A stretch of DNA of 64,000 nt, from the NCBI RefSeq assembly GCF_000474275.2, contig NZ_ATAE01000003.1, positions 62,001 through 126,000 of the forward strand, written 5' to 3'. A program made the translations under genes and the position numbers. A model generated the notes under the pieces. It had not been told where the DNA came from and made no database searches. It worked only from the letters and a program-made list of their open reading frames with translations. The stretch is from Alkalihalophilus marmarensis DSM 21297. GTDB taxonomy: Bacteria > Bacillota > Bacilli > Bacillales > Bacillaceae_D. Shown here piece after piece: positions 38,391 to 47,534 of this stretch (position 1 is its first letter; each line of letters opens with the position of its first letter).

Positions 38391-38806
38391 GAGCTTTAGG
38401 ACTTGATGTAGGCACCAAGACAGTAGGGATTGCCCTCAGCGATGAATTAGGGTGGACGGCACAAGGCATTGAAACCCTTCGCAGAAATGAAGAAGATCCA
38501 GAGAGTGACTTCTTAAAAATTGCCGAGCTAGCAAGACAAAATGATGTTGGAACCATTGTCATTGGACTGCCCAAAAACATGAATGGCACCATTGGCCCAA
38601 GCGGGGAGCGTTGCATGGAATTTGCAGACTCTCTTAAAGAGCATTTAGACTGTGAATTTGTGATGTGGGATGAACGCCTTACAACGGTAGCTGCTGAACG
38701 AATGCTTGTAAGTGCTGATGTGAGTCGTAAGAAACGTAAAAAAGTAATTGATAAAATGGCTGCAGTTATGATCCTTCAAGGATATCTTGATCGAAAAGGA
38801 ATGTAG
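38387..38806 (+). CDS. ruvX: RuvX/YqgF family Holliday-junction resolvase-like RNase
   Basis: This 139-residue RNase H-fold protein has [20 protein letters not shown] at the N-terminus (first catalytic Asp), [19 protein letters not shown], then [15 protein letters not shown] and a final [14 protein letters not shown] (last catalytic Asp). Family members act in 16S rRNA 5' processing or as putative resolvases. It lies in the conserved yrzL-yrrK-yrzB cluster and overlaps yrzL by four bases. Confidence 0.94.
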   Translation: MRALGLDVGTKTVGIALSDELGWTAQGIETLRRNEEDPESDFLKIAELARQNDVGTIVIGLPKNMNGTIGPSGERCMEFADSLKEHLDCEFVMWDERLTTVAAERMLVSADVSRKKRKKVIDKMAAVMILQGYLDRKGM

Positions 38807-38831
38807 CTTAAATAGAAGAGGTGTAGACATT

Positions 38832-39125
38832 ATGTCACAAGAAGAAAAAGAACGCATTGTTATTCCTGACGAGAACGGTGATGAGCATCTATTTGATGAA
38901 CTATTTAAATTCACTGTAGATGAAACAGGAAAGAGTTATATTTTAGTTACTCCAGTTGGAGATAATGAAGATGATTCAGAGGAAGAAGTAGAAGTATTTG
39001 CTTTCCGTTACGAAGATCGTGAAGGCGAAGATAACGACATTGCTTTATTCGCAGTGGAAACAGATCAAGAATGGGAAATGGTTGAGGAAATGCTTAACAC
39101 GTTCTCAGCAGAAGAGGAAGAGTAA
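38832..39125 (+). CDS. yrzB: DUF1292 family protein, YrzB
   Basis: This 97-residue acidic protein begins MSQEEKERIVIPDENGDEHL, with FDELFKFTVDETGKSYILVTP and EVEVFAFRYEDREGEDNDI. This is the DUF1292/UPF0473 signature. ATG 38832 follows AGAAGAGGTG. It is the third gene of the yrzL-ruvX-yrzB cluster found across Firmicutes. Function unknown. A strong terminator follows. Confidence 0.9.
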   Translation: MSQEEKERIVIPDENGDEHLFDELFKFTVDETGKSYILVTPVGDNEDDSEEEVEVFAFRYEDREGEDNDIALFAVETDQEWEMVEEMLNTFSAEEEE

Positions 39126-39153
39126 GAATTAGTTTGCTCTAAATCAGAATAAG

Positions 39154-39193
39154 AAAAAGCCCTTTTGCCAAAGCTTAGCAAAAGGGCTTTTTC
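39154..39193 (+). terminator. Rho-independent terminator after yrzB
   Basis: AAAAAGCCCTTTTGC pairs perfectly with GCAAAAGGGCTTTTT. Confidence 0.92.
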
Positions 39194-39259
39194 ATGTGTT
39201 CCGACATTCTTTGTTTTGTCACAATATAGAGGTTTTTCGGCTATCAAACAATTTGTTTA

Positions 39260-39287
39260 CTGACATATTGCAGAATTATAGTATAAT
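39260..39287 (+). promoter_or_regulatory. Putative sigma-A promoter for mltG
   Basis: CTGACA (39260-39265), a 16-base spacer and TATAAT (39282-39287), 23 bases before the mltG start. Confidence 0.6.
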
Positions 39288-39310
39288 GATACGGTGGAAG
39301 GGGGAGAACG

Positions 39311-40474
39311 ATGTCTGATTCCAACGAAAAACCACGAAATGATTTATATGAAGAACGGGTATCAGAGGCGAAAGTAGTTCGCAAAATCGTCTTTTATAGT
39401 GTCATTGGACTTGCTGCAATGGCGTTAATAGCCATAATTAGTGGATATTTTTATTTTAGTAATGCATTAGGTCCGGTAGATTCAGGAGAAGGGGAAACGG
39501 TTGAAGTCACGATCCCGATTGGGTCATCGTCTACGCAAATCGGACAAATCCTTGAAGAAGAAGGCCTTATTAATAACGGAACGATTTTCAGATATTACGT
39601 ACGTTACAAAAATGAATCTGGATTTCAAGCAGGTACGTATGCCTTGTCTACTTCAATGACCATGGATGAAATGATTCAAGAGTTAAAAGAAGGACGTGTC
39701 ATTGAAGAGCCTGAGTTAATCTTCACCATTCCTGAAGGCAGATGGTTAGAAGATGTAGCTGTTATGATTGCGAATGAAACGGGTCATGATGCAGAAGAAG
39801 TCATGTCTGTACTGAATGACGAAGAGTACTTAGAAGAATTAATTAATCGTTTTAGTATGCTGACAGAGGATATCTTGCAAGAAGATATCCGCTATCCTCT
39901 TGAAGGGTATTTATTCCCGGCACGTTATGACTTTATGGAAGCTGAACCTAGCATTCAATCGGTAATTGAAGCGATGCTTAGCCGTACACAGGAAATTATT
40001 GATCAGAACCTGGCTGCGATAGAAGAAAGCGACTATTCAGTACACGAGGTCTTAGCGCTTGCTTCCATTATTGAAAGAGAAGCACAAACGTCTGAGGACC
40101 GTTATAAAATTGCAGGGGTTCTTCACAATCGACTTGATGATGGAATGAGACTTGAGGTTGACCCAACAGTCGCATATGCGATTGGGGAGCACAGATATAT
40201 GACTACCTTTGCTGACCTTGAAGTTCAGTCTCCATATAATACGTATCGTAATACAGGGATCCCAATCGGGCCGATTGCAAACCCTGGGGAAGATGCGATT
40301 AAAGCGGCAATCAACCCAGAAGATACAAATTATTTATTCTTCTATGCGCGTTATAACGGAGAAGTTATTTACAATGAAACATATGAAGCACATAACCGGA
40401 CTCATCAGCAGTACCGCCAAGAATGGGTAGAGGCTGCACAAGACGAGGGTGAAACAGAAACTGAGACAGAGTAG
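39311..40474 (+). CDS. mltG: Endolytic transglycosylase MltG
   Basis: MltG cuts nascent peptidoglycan strands and sets glycan length. The 387-residue protein has a cytoplasmic N-terminus, one helix (about residues 28-50), a LysM-like domain (VEVTIPIGSSSTQIGQILEEEGL), and the YceG catalytic domain with VLALASIIEREAQTSEDRY (catalytic Glu255) and LEVDPTVAYAIGEH. The acidic tail is GETETETE. The ATG follows GGAAGGGGGAG. It leads the group trmR-trhP1-trhP2-udk, although a 68-base gap with a weak hairpin separates it from trmR. Confidence 0.95.
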   Translation: MSDSNEKPRNDLYEERVSEAKVVRKIVFYSVIGLAAMALIAIISGYFYFSNALGPVDSGEGETVEVTIPIGSSSTQIGQILEEEGLINNGTIFRYYVRYKNESGFQAGTYALSTSMTMDEMIQELKEGRVIEEPELIFTIPEGRWLEDVAVMIANETGHDAEEVMSVLNDEEYLEELINRFSMLTEDILQEDIRYPLEGYLFPARYDFMEAEPSIQSVIEAMLSRTQEIIDQNLAAIEESDYSVHEVLALASIIEREAQTSEDRYKIAGVLHNRLDDGMRLEVDPTVAYAIGEHRYMTTFADLEVQSPYNTYRNTGIPIGPIANPGEDAIKAAINPEDTNYLFFYARYNGEVIYNETYEAHNRTHQQYRQEWVEAAQDEGETETETE

Positions 40475-40542
40475 GACAAGCAGAGGGGGATGTGGCAGTG
40501 GCACTCCCTCTCTTTCTACGTCCAAATAAGAGGTAGAAAGAA

Positions 40543-41190
40543 GTGGAAGACGTGATTAATAACCAAGTTGAAAATTATCTGAAATCACTTGTCCCTAAAA
40601 GAACCCAATTAGTTATGGAGATGGAAGCGTACGCCAAAGAATATCAAGTGCCGATTATGGATTTAGTCGGGATGGAGAGCCTGCTTTGGCAGCTTAAACT
40701 GATTAAGCCAGAACGTATCCTTGAAGTTGGGGCAGCAATTGGCTACTCAGCGATCCGTATGGCTCAAGAGCTGCCTAATGCAACCATTGTTACGATTGAG
40801 AGAGATGAAGTACGCTATAAGGAAGCTTTGGCAAATATTGATAAAAATGAGTTGTCTGACCGAATTGAGGTACGATTTGGAGATGCACTTGATTTAGCTC
40901 AAATACTTGAATCAGAGCCCCTTTTTGATGTATTATTTATTGATGCCGCAAAAGGGCAATATCAACGTTTTCTTGATTTATATGGGAAAATGGTCAAGCC
41001 AAATGGTGTTGTTTTTTCTGATAATGTTTTATTTAGAGGCCTAGTTGCCGAAGATGAAATAGAAGAAAAGCGATTACGCTCAATTGCTAGGAAATTAAGA
41101 ACATATAACGAGTGGTTAATGCAGCATCCTGACTATGATACGAGAATTTTACCGGTCGGAGATGGGCTTGCGATAAGTATTAAGAAATAG
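40543..41190 (+). CDS. trmR: tRNA 5-hydroxyuridine O-methyltransferase TrmR (YrrM)
   Basis: This 215-residue SAM-dependent methyltransferase of the catechol-OMT class has motif I ILEVGAAIGYSAIRMA near residue 60, motif II VTIERDE, and motif IV DVLFIDAAKGQYQRFL. In B. subtilis YrrM converts ho5U34 to mo5U34 in tRNA. It starts at GTG 40543 after AGAGGTAG. The two downstream U32-family genes are the hydroxylation partners, so the operon covers the whole mo5U34 route. Confidence 0.92.
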   Translation: MEDVINNQVENYLKSLVPKRTQLVMEMEAYAKEYQVPIMDLVGMESLLWQLKLIKPERILEVGAAIGYSAIRMAQELPNATIVTIERDEVRYKEALANIDKNELSDRIEVRFGDALDLAQILESEPLFDVLFIDAAKGQYQRFLDLYGKMVKPNGVVFSDNVLFRGLVAEDEIEEKRLRSIARKLRTYNEWLMQHPDYDTRILPVGDGLAISIKK

Positions 41191-41213
41191 AAGTACAGGA
41201 GGGTGAGAGTGAC

Positions 41214-42146
41214 ATGAGTAAAAAGCCAGAATTACTATGCACGCCGGCAGATTTAACAGCAGCAGAACGCTTATTTAAAGCAGGCGCTGATGCGGTCATC
41301 ATCGGGGAAGAACGTTACGGGCTTCGTCTAGCAGGGGAATTTACAAGAGACGATATCAAAGCTTGTGTGAAGCTTGCGCATGATGCAGGCAAAAAAGTGT
41401 ATGTGGCAATGAATGCACTTTTTCATAATGACAAAGTAGGAGAACTAGCAGATTACATTGCATTCTTAAAAGAGGCGAATGTAGATGCGATTGTGTTTGG
41501 GGACCCTGCTGTTTTAATGACAGCAAGAGAAGTGGCTCCTGATATGAAGCTGCACTGGAATACAGAAACAACGGCAACGAACTGGTTTACAGCAAATTAC
41601 TGGGGACGTAAGGGAGCAAAACGTGCTGTGTTGGCACGTGAGCTTAATATGGATGCCATCGTTGAAATTAAAGAAGAAGCGGATGTTGAGGTTGAGGTTC
41701 AAGTACATGGCATGACATGTATGTTCCAATCAAAACGTACCCTAATCGGCAATTATATGAAGTTCCAAGGAAAGAATCTAGCTGTAGAACGTACGGATCA
41801 ATCTCGTAATATGGTGTTATTTGATGAAGAACGTGATGCAAAATATCCTATTTTTGAAGATGAAAATGGGACGCATATTATGAGCCCTAATGATATTTCT
41901 ATTATTGATGAGCTAGAAGAGATGATTGATGCTGGAGTGGACAGCTTTAAGATTGAAGGAATCTTAAAATCAACGGAGTATATGGAAGAAGTAGTAGCGG
42001 CATATCGTGCGGCGATCGATTTATGTGTTCTAGACCGTGATGCTTATGAAGAGAAGAAAGATGAGTTTGTTGAACAAATCGAAGCAATCCAGCCAGCTAA
42101 CCGTAAGTTAGATACAGGATTCTTCTTTAAAGAAACGGTTTACTAA
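41214..42146 (+). CDS. trhP1: U32-family tRNA hydroxylation protein, YrrN/TrhP1
   Basis: This 310-residue protein of the peptidase U32 family begins with ELLCTPADLTAAERLFKAGADAV. The central motif EVEVQVHGMTCMFQSKRTLIGNYM has only one Cys of the four-Cys set seen in the downstream paralogue, so it probably lacks the Fe-S cluster. YrrN and YrrO together support prephenate-dependent 5-hydroxylation of U34 in B. subtilis. The ATG follows AGGAGGGTGAG. It ends ten bases before trhP2. Confidence 0.92.
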   Translation: MSKKPELLCTPADLTAAERLFKAGADAVIIGEERYGLRLAGEFTRDDIKACVKLAHDAGKKVYVAMNALFHNDKVGELADYIAFLKEANVDAIVFGDPAVLMTAREVAPDMKLHWNTETTATNWFTANYWGRKGAKRAVLARELNMDAIVEIKEEADVEVEVQVHGMTCMFQSKRTLIGNYMKFQGKNLAVERTDQSRNMVLFDEERDAKYPIFEDENGTHIMSPNDISIIDELEEMIDAGVDSFKIEGILKSTEYMEEVVAAYRAAIDLCVLDRDAYEEKKDEFVEQIEAIQPANRKLDTGFFFKETVY

Positions 42147-42156
42147 GGAGGGAAAT

Positions 42157-43422
42157 ATGATGCAGACGATTGCTGAAACAACAAAAGAAGGCAAGCGTAT
42201 TATCGTGAAAAAGCCTGAGCTTCTTGCTCCGGCAGGAAGTTTAGATAAGCTGAAAGTCGCTGTACATTATGGTGCAGATGCGGTGTATATCGGAGGCCGA
42301 GAGTTTGGCTTGCGTTCTAATGCAGACAACTTCTCAATCGACCAAATGCGTGAAGGTGTACAGTTTGCAAATAAATACGGGGCAAAAGTATATGTCACAA
42401 CGAATATCTATGCTCATAATGAAAATATGGACGGGCTTGAAGAATACTTGCGTGACTTGCAGGATGTTGGTGTAACAGGGATAATCGTTGCTGATCCATT
42501 GATTATTGAAACCTGTAAGCGAGTGGCACCTAAAGTAGAGGTGCACCTTAGCACACAGCAATCTCTTTCTAACTGGCTCGCTGTGAAGTATTGGAAAGAA
42601 GAAGGCTTACACCGTGTCGTTTTAGCTCGTGAGGTCAGTTTAGAAGAAATGCTTGAGATGAAGAAAAATGTGGATATTGAAATTGAAACATTTGTACACG
42701 GAGCAATGTGTATTTCATACTCAGGACGTTGTGTATTAAGTAATCATATGACTGCACGTGATTCAAACCGGGGAGGTTGCTGCCAATCATGCCGTTGGGA
42801 ATATGATCTTTACGAAACGAATGAAGACGGGGAAAAAGCGTTATTTAACCCAGATGATGCAGCGTATACGATGAGCCCGAAAGATTTGAACCTTGTTCAA
42901 GCCATTCCTAAGCTGATTGAAGCAGGAATTGACAGTTTAAAAGTAGAAGGCCGTATGAAATCTATCCATTACGTAGCAACTGTAACAAGTGTGTACCGTA
43001 AAGTGATTGATGCCTATTGTGCGGATCCTGAGAACTTTGTTATTGATAAGTCTTGGTTAGATGAACTAGAGAAATGTGCTAACCGTGACTTTGCCCCTCA
43101 ATTCTTTGAAGGCAAGCCGACGTTTGAAGAGCAAATGTATGGAACGCATCCAAAGCGTACGAAATATGATTTTGCTGGTCTTGTGCTTGATTATGATGCG
43201 GAGACAAGCATGGTAACATTACAGCAGCGCAACCACTTCAAACCTGGTGATGAGATTGAGTTCTTTGGTCCAGAAATTGAAAACTTTGTTCAAACAGTAG
43301 GAACGATTTGGAATGAAGACGGTGATGAACTTGATGCAGCAAGACATCCGCTTGAGATCGTTCGTTTCAAGGTAGACCGTCCTGTATATCCTCAGAATAT
43401 GATGCGTAAAGAGGTACGATAA
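42157..43422 (+). CDS. trhP2: U32-family tRNA hydroxylation protein, YrrO/TrhP2
   Basis: This 421-residue U32-family protein has KPELLAPAGSLDKLKVAVHYGADAVYIGG and EIETFVHGAMCISYSGRCVLS. RGGCCQSCRWEYDL follows; its Cys residues match the Fe-S ligand set of TrhP. A C-terminal beta domain starts near residue 340 (FAGLVLDYDAETSMVTLQQR). It acts with TrhP1 and TrmR on U34. The ATG follows AAGGAGGG. udk begins on the base after its stop. Confidence 0.94.
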   Translation: MMQTIAETTKEGKRIIVKKPELLAPAGSLDKLKVAVHYGADAVYIGGREFGLRSNADNFSIDQMREGVQFANKYGAKVYVTTNIYAHNENMDGLEEYLRDLQDVGVTGIIVADPLIIETCKRVAPKVEVHLSTQQSLSNWLAVKYWKEEGLHRVVLAREVSLEEMLEMKKNVDIEIETFVHGAMCISYSGRCVLSNHMTARDSNRGGCCQSCRWEYDLYETNEDGEKALFNPDDAAYTMSPKDLNLVQAIPKLIEAGIDSLKVEGRMKSIHYVATVTSVYRKVIDAYCADPENFVIDKSWLDELEKCANRDFAPQFFEGKPTFEEQMYGTHPKRTKYDFAGLVLDYDAETSMVTLQQRNHFKPGDEIEFFGPEIENFVQTVGTIWNEDGDELDAARHPLEIVRFKVDRPVYPQNMMRKEVR

Positions 43423-44058
43423 ATGGTGAAGAAACCGATAGTGATTGGTGTGGCAGGCGGAACAGGTTCTGGTAAGACCACTGTCGCAAAAGAAATTTTT
43501 CAACAGTTTAATGAGCAGTCTATTGTGTTAATCGAACAAGATGCGTATTATAAGGATCAAAGCCATTTTGCATTTGAGGAACGTCTTCAAACAAACTATG
43601 ATCATCCCTTTGCTTTTGATAATGATTTATTACTTGAGCACTTGCAGCAGCTTGCTCGCGGTGAGGGGATAGAGAAGCCAGTTTATGATTACAAAGCACA
43701 TACACGTTCTGATGATGTGATTGTGATCGACCCAAAAGACGTAATTATTGTCGAGGGGATTTTGATTTTAGAAGACGAACGCCTTCGTGATATGATGGAT
43801 ATTAAATTATTCGTCGATACTGATGCGGACATTCGTATTATCCGTCGTCTTGTTCGAGATATTAAAGAACGCGGCCGCTCGATTGAATCAGTAATTGACC
43901 AATATACAACGGTTGTAAGACCTATGCATCTTCAATTTATTGAGCCGACAAAGCGTTATGCGGACGTAGTCATTCCAGAGGGTGGCCAAAACCGTGTCGC
44001 AATTGATCTAATGGTGACAAAAATTCGCACAATTATTGAAGAAAAAGCCATTTTGTAA
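43423..44058 (+). CDS. udk: Uridine kinase
   Basis: Udk phosphorylates uridine and cytidine in pyrimidine salvage. The 211-residue protein has Walker [17 protein letters not shown], then [31 protein letters not shown] and [17 protein letters not shown]. The ATG abuts the trhP2 stop (TAAATG) with AAAGAGGTAC upstream, so translation is coupled. In B. subtilis udk also follows yrrO. Confidence 0.97.
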   Translation: MVKKPIVIGVAGGTGSGKTTVAKEIFQQFNEQSIVLIEQDAYYKDQSHFAFEERLQTNYDHPFAFDNDLLLEHLQQLARGEGIEKPVYDYKAHTRSDDVIVIDPKDVIIVEGILILEDERLRDMMDIKLFVDTDADIRIIRRLVRDIKERGRSIESVIDQYTTVVRPMHLQFIEPTKRYADVVIPEGGQNRVAIDLMVTKIRTIIEEKAIL

Positions 44059-44065
44059 TAGCATA

Positions 44066-44101
44066 AAGAAAGCGAGGTTCCATAGACCTTGCTTCTTTTT
44101 C
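44066..44101 (+). terminator. Terminator between udk and greA
   Basis: AAAGCGAGGT pairs with ACCTTGCTT (one G-U and a bulge) around TCCATAG and is followed by CTTTTTC. Confidence 0.7.
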
Positions 44102-44182
44102 TACATATGTATAGAATTTCTTATTTTAGATGGGAATACTATATACAACTGATATTGGATATATGACGAGGAGTGAAAGTCA

Positions 44183-44659
44183 ATGGCAGAAGAAAAAAAG
44201 CATTATATGACTGAAGATGGAAAGCGTAAATTAGAAGAAGAATTAGAATTTCTTAAAACAGAGCGACGTAAAGAAGTCGTTGAGCGTATAAAAATTGCCC
44301 GCAGCTTCGGTGATCTATCTGAGAACTCTGAGTACGACTCAGCTAAAGAAGAGCAAGCTTTCGTTGAAGGACGTATTGCTCAGCTTGAAAAAATGATTCG
44401 TAACGCGGTTATGATTGAAGAAGAAGCAGGTTCATCTCATGCTGTATCATTAGGTAAGCGTGTTAAATTTATTGAACTTCCTGATGGAGATGAAGAAGAG
44501 TATACAATCGTAGGTAGTGCAGAAAGTGATCCTGCAGAAGGTAAAATCTCAAACGATTCACCAATGGCACAAAGCTTACTAGGACGCTCTGTAGGAGATA
44601 AAGTAACAGTTAACACTCCTGCTGGTGAAATGAAAATTGAAATCTTAGAAATTAACTAA
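44183..44659 (+). CDS. greA: Transcription elongation factor GreA
   Basis: GreA stimulates transcript cleavage by stalled RNA polymerase. The 158-residue protein has the N-terminal coiled coil ([21 protein letters not shown] ... [21 protein letters not shown], with the acidic tip residues) and the C-terminal FKBP-like domain ([31 protein letters not shown]). The ATG follows GAGGAGTG. Three 12-bp direct repeats begin at its stop codon. Confidence 0.97.
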   Translation: MAEEKKHYMTEDGKRKLEEELEFLKTERRKEVVERIKIARSFGDLSENSEYDSAKEEQAFVEGRIAQLEKMIRNAVMIEEEAGSSHAVSLGKRVKFIELPDGDEEEYTIVGSAESDPAEGKISNDSPMAQSLLGRSVGDKVTVNTPAGEMKIEILEIN

Positions 44660-44690
44660 GCAATGAACTAAGCAATGAACTAAGTAATGA
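44655..44690 (+). repeat. Three tandem 12-bp repeats at the greA stop codon
   Basis: ACTAAGCAATGA occurs twice and ACTAAGTAATGA once, head to tail. The greA TAA stop lies in the first unit. The terminator begins three bases after the last. Confidence 0.9.
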
Positions 44691-44692
44691 AG

Positions 44693-44718
44693 AAAACCGC
44701 CTCTACGGGCGGTTTTTT
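44693..44718 (+). terminator. Terminator after greA
   Basis: AAAACCGCC pairs with GGCGGTTTT with a T run; A residues on the other side could also serve the convergent gene. Confidence 0.9.
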
Positions 44719-44732
44719 GTTTTTAATATGTT

Positions 44733-45878
44733 TTATTGTTCCAATACTTGTTTTGCTAGCTGAATGATCGTCATATCATCCATTGGCGGATTATGCAGAC
44801 CAAACCGGACATCTCGGTAGTAACGTTGCAGAGGATTATCATAAAAGAGACCGCTTGCTCCGGCCACCCGCATTGCTTGGTCTACAACGTCGTTGGCCGA
44901 ATTAACTACCATCATTTTAACGGCAGCAAGCTCCGGCTTCATGAATGATCTTTCTTCTTGTGAGGAATTATCCCATTTTTTAGCTACCGAGTAGAGAAAA
45001 TGTCTGCTTTGCATCAGCTTCGCTTCATTTTCTCCAATGCGCTGCTGTACATTTGGCAGCTCACTTATTGTGCCTGAAATACTATTTGGCGAATACGTTT
45101 TTGCGAAGTTGATCGATTCTCTCTGTGCAGCTTCAGCAATGCCTAAGTAGCATGCAGGGATATGCAAAAGCCAGCCCATCGCCGGTTTTTCTTTTTTTGA
45201 TAGTCTCTCTACTAAGAAACGGTTAGGTACTCGTACATTTTTTAAGAGGAGGTCGTGACTGCCTGTAGCACGCATTCCAACGGTGTTCCAGGTTTCGTCA
45301 ATTATTATGCCCGGACTCTCACGTGGGATTAAGAAATTTGCTGTACCCTTTTCATGTTCTAAAGAGGCTGTGACAATGAAATAATCAAGTACAGGAGCCA
45401 TTGTCGTGAATGTTTTCTTTCCTGAAATCACCCACTCTGTGCCGTCTTGCACAGCAGTCGTTTGCGGTTTGCCCCCTCGTGTAGGACTTCCTGTATCAGG
45501 CTCAGTTGCCGCAGCATTAATTAATTTGCCGTGCTGGATTACTTCTTCACAAATCTCTTTATAAATGTTTTCGTTCCACTTATCTTGTTCTCCTAAATTC
45601 TTAATGATTCCCATATGCCAGCCAATGGATAAAGCTGTAGCCCCGTCACCCTGTGCTAAGAGTTGCTGTAAGCGCACAAGTTCGTATAGTGTTATCTCAG
45701 CTCCCCCATATTTCTTTGGCACGGTCAAACTTGTATAACCTATCTGTTTTAGTTCTTCTATATTTTCTTTTGGGAAGCTCGCATCTAGATCATGAGCTGC
45801 AGCTCGTTTACGGAATCGTTCTACAAAAGGTTGTAATTCTTTTAAACGCTCATCTGTTTGGTGTAAGTTACTACCCAC
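44733..45878 (-). CDS. Acyl-CoA dehydrogenase family flavoprotein (YdbM-like)
   Basis: This 381-residue protein has the acyl-CoA dehydrogenase fold. Its flavin/substrate motifs are AAATEPDTGSPTRGGKPQTT, VISGKKTFTTMAP and TWNTVGMRATGSHDLLLKNV. The C-terminal helical domain ends RVAGASGLFYDNPLQRYYRDVR. Length and pattern fit B. subtilis YdbM. The His-containing C-terminal motif LHNPPMDD resembles DszC/monooxygenase members of this superfamily, so FMN-dependent oxygenation is an alternative to dehydrogenation. GTG 45878 is chosen for the AAGGAGGTC site. It interrupts the greA-yrrS order on the opposite strand. Confidence 0.85.
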   Translation of the reverse strand: MGSNLHQTDERLKELQPFVERFRKRAAAHDLDASFPKENIEELKQIGYTSLTVPKKYGGAEITLYELVRLQQLLAQGDGATALSIGWHMGIIKNLGEQDKWNENIYKEICEEVIQHGKLINAAATEPDTGSPTRGGKPQTTAVQDGTEWVISGKKTFTTMAPVLDYFIVTASLEHEKGTANFLIPRESPGIIIDETWNTVGMRATGSHDLLLKNVRVPNRFLVERLSKKEKPAMGWLLHIPACYLGIAEAAQRESINFAKTYSPNSISGTISELPNVQQRIGENEAKLMQSRHFLYSVAKKWDNSSQEERSFMKPELAAVKMMVVNSANDVVDQAMRVAGASGLFYDNPLQRYYRDVRFGLHNPPMDDMTIIQLAKQVLEQ

Positions 45879-46204
45879 AATTTGACCTCCTTGTTCATAT
45901 AAACTTATAAACAGAATACGCAAAGCTTTCCTAAAACGCAAAAAAACAACCTTGCCTGTTCGGAAAAATGTGTTCTTTTCAAATAGGTCGCATGGTCGTA
46001 AAAAAATATGTAGAATATCGGAAGTTCCACATTACTTTGCTTACATTTGATAGGATAGAAAAAGTGGAAGGTGTGTACCATCACGAAAAAGATGAAAATA
46101 CTTCCTTAGACATAGTCGCCTTTTAGGGAGAGATTTTGTATAATACTATTCATAGATAATCCATTTAGTGTAGTTGATAGTTTAAGAGAGAGGAAGTGGA
46201 AACT

Positions 46205-46813
46205 GTGCAAGGAACACGTTTTGAACATCGAAAAAAGAAGCGTATGAATACAATTTTAAATGTAGCGATTGGACTCGTAGTGGTTTTAATTATTGTGTTT
46301 GCAGCGCAAATATTCCTCGGCTCTTCTAATACAGAAGAAGCAGCACTTGAAATAGATGACGAATCTGAAGAAAATGTAGAAGTTGAAACAGAACCTGAAG
46401 CAACGGTTGACCCGGAAGAAGTAGCTGATTCACCTGAGGAAGCACCTGATGAGGAAGCATTAGAAGAAGGTGAAGACGAAGAAGGTACTGAAGAGGATGA
46501 CCTAGAGCCGGTTGAAGACGGCGATTGGGAACCGGTTGGTACAAACCAATCAGGAGAATTCTCACATGACTTTACGAAGGGCGGACAAAACTGGAATGAA
46601 ATGGAACGAGCTCTTCGTTATGCAACAGGTCTTGGTGGTGACATGATCGTATGGCGGATCGAAAATGGCGGACCTACTTCTGTTGTCGGGACAGTAAGTG
46701 GACCAACTGAGCAAACGACCCCATATCAAGTCCAGCTTGATTGGGTAGATGGCCAAGGCTGGATGCCTGTTTCAAAAGAACAATTATCACACAATCCTTA
46801 TCGCAGAGGGTGA
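46205..46813 (+). CDS. yrrS: DUF1510 membrane-anchored protein YrrS
   Basis: 202 residues. A basic cytoplasmic start (FEHRKKKR), one helix (ILNVAIGLVVVLIIVFAAQIF), a long Glu/Asp-rich linker (about residues 45-110) and the C-terminal DUF1510 domain (WNEMERALRYATGLGGDMIVW ... YQVQLDWVDGQGWMPVS). GTG 46205 has better spacing to GAGAGGAAG than GTG 46196. In B. subtilis yrrS lies beside greA and pbpI; no penicillin-binding protein gene follows here. The 326 bases before it hold a TATAAT at 46139-46144 and no clear gene. Confidence 0.88.
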   Translation: MQGTRFEHRKKKRMNTILNVAIGLVVVLIIVFAAQIFLGSSNTEEAALEIDDESEENVEVETEPEATVDPEEVADSPEEAPDEEALEEGEDEEGTEEDDLEPVEDGDWEPVGTNQSGEFSHDFTKGGQNWNEMERALRYATGLGGDMIVWRIENGGPTSVVGTVSGPTEQTTPYQVQLDWVDGQGWMPVSKEQLSHNPYRRG

Positions 46814-46818
46814 CGTGG

Positions 46819-46855
46819 AAGCGGCTGTCCAATTTTGGGACAGCCGCTTGTTTTA
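46819..46855 (+). terminator. Terminator after yrrS
   Basis: AAGCGGCTGTCC pairs perfectly with GGACAGCCGCTT and is followed by GTTTTATA. Confidence 0.88.
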
Positions 46856-46862
46856 TATACGG

Positions 46863-47534
46863 TTAATTAATCGGTTTGACACACTCCGCTTCATCATTTC
46901 TTGGATTATTAACGATGGTTGAAACTTGGTCAGCCATCATGGGATCGGATGGATAAGGGGAGAGTAATGTTTTTACTTGTACTAAATCTGACTCAGGACT
47001 AAGCCAAGTCGAGTAGTCTTGCTGCTTCAATATGACGGGCATTCTGTCGTGCAAGCCAGCCATGATCTTATTAGGTTTTGTAGTTAAGATCGTACAGCTG
47101 TATATAGCGTTATTCTTCTCATCTACGTATTTTTCCCAAAGGCCGGCCAGCCCAAATAGCTGCCGATTTTTTAGAGAAATGAAATAAGGAACTTTATTGT
47201 TACCATCTCGTTTCCATTCATAAAATCCAGAACAAGGTATCAGACAACGTTTCTGTTTGAATGGTTGCATGAAGGATGGCTTTTCATCAACGGTTTCCCC
47301 TCTAGCGTTAATCATTTTGTACCCAATCTTTTCATCTTTTGCCCATCTCGGAATAAGGCCCCAGCGTAAATAACCTATTCTCCTATCACCATTTTCTCCC
47401 TGAATAATGGAAAGTATTTGACTTTGAGGGGCTATATTATAGCGAGCAGAATAATCACTAGGAACGTCATTCATAAATTTAAATTCTTCTTGCAGCTGCT
47501 TTCTACCGCTAAATAAAGAGAAACGTCCACACAT
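46863..47534 (-). CDS. SOS response-associated peptidase (YedK/HMCES family)
   Basis: This 223-residue protein forms thiazolidine crosslinks with abasic sites in single-stranded DNA. It begins MCGRFSLFSG, with catalytic Cys2 after Met removal. ARYNIAPQSQILSI, RWGLIPRWAKDEKIG, NARGETVDEKPSF and KRCLIPCSGFYEWKRDG are the SRAP-domain motifs. The active-site His lies in TTKPNKIMAGLHDRMPVIL. The start ATG (47534) has GGAGG before it. I found no clear LexA box upstream. Confidence 0.94.
   Translation of the reverse strand: MCGRFSLFSGRKQLQEEFKFMNDVPSDYSARYNIAPQSQILSIIQGENGDRRIGYLRWGLIPRWAKDEKIGYKMINARGETVDEKPSFMQPFKQKRCLIPCSGFYEWKRDGNNKVPYFISLKNRQLFGLAGLWEKYVDEKNNAIYSCTILTTKPNKIMAGLHDRMPVILKQQDYSTWLSPESDLVQVKTLLSPYPSDPMMADQVSTIVNNPRNDEAECVKPIN

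Noticed and set aside
45968-46126. 52-codon plus-strand frame (begins MCSFQIGRMVVKKY) in the gap before yrrS
   Set aside because: There is no ribosome site before either ATG, the frame has no recognisable feature, and the gap is AT-rich where such frames arise by chance.
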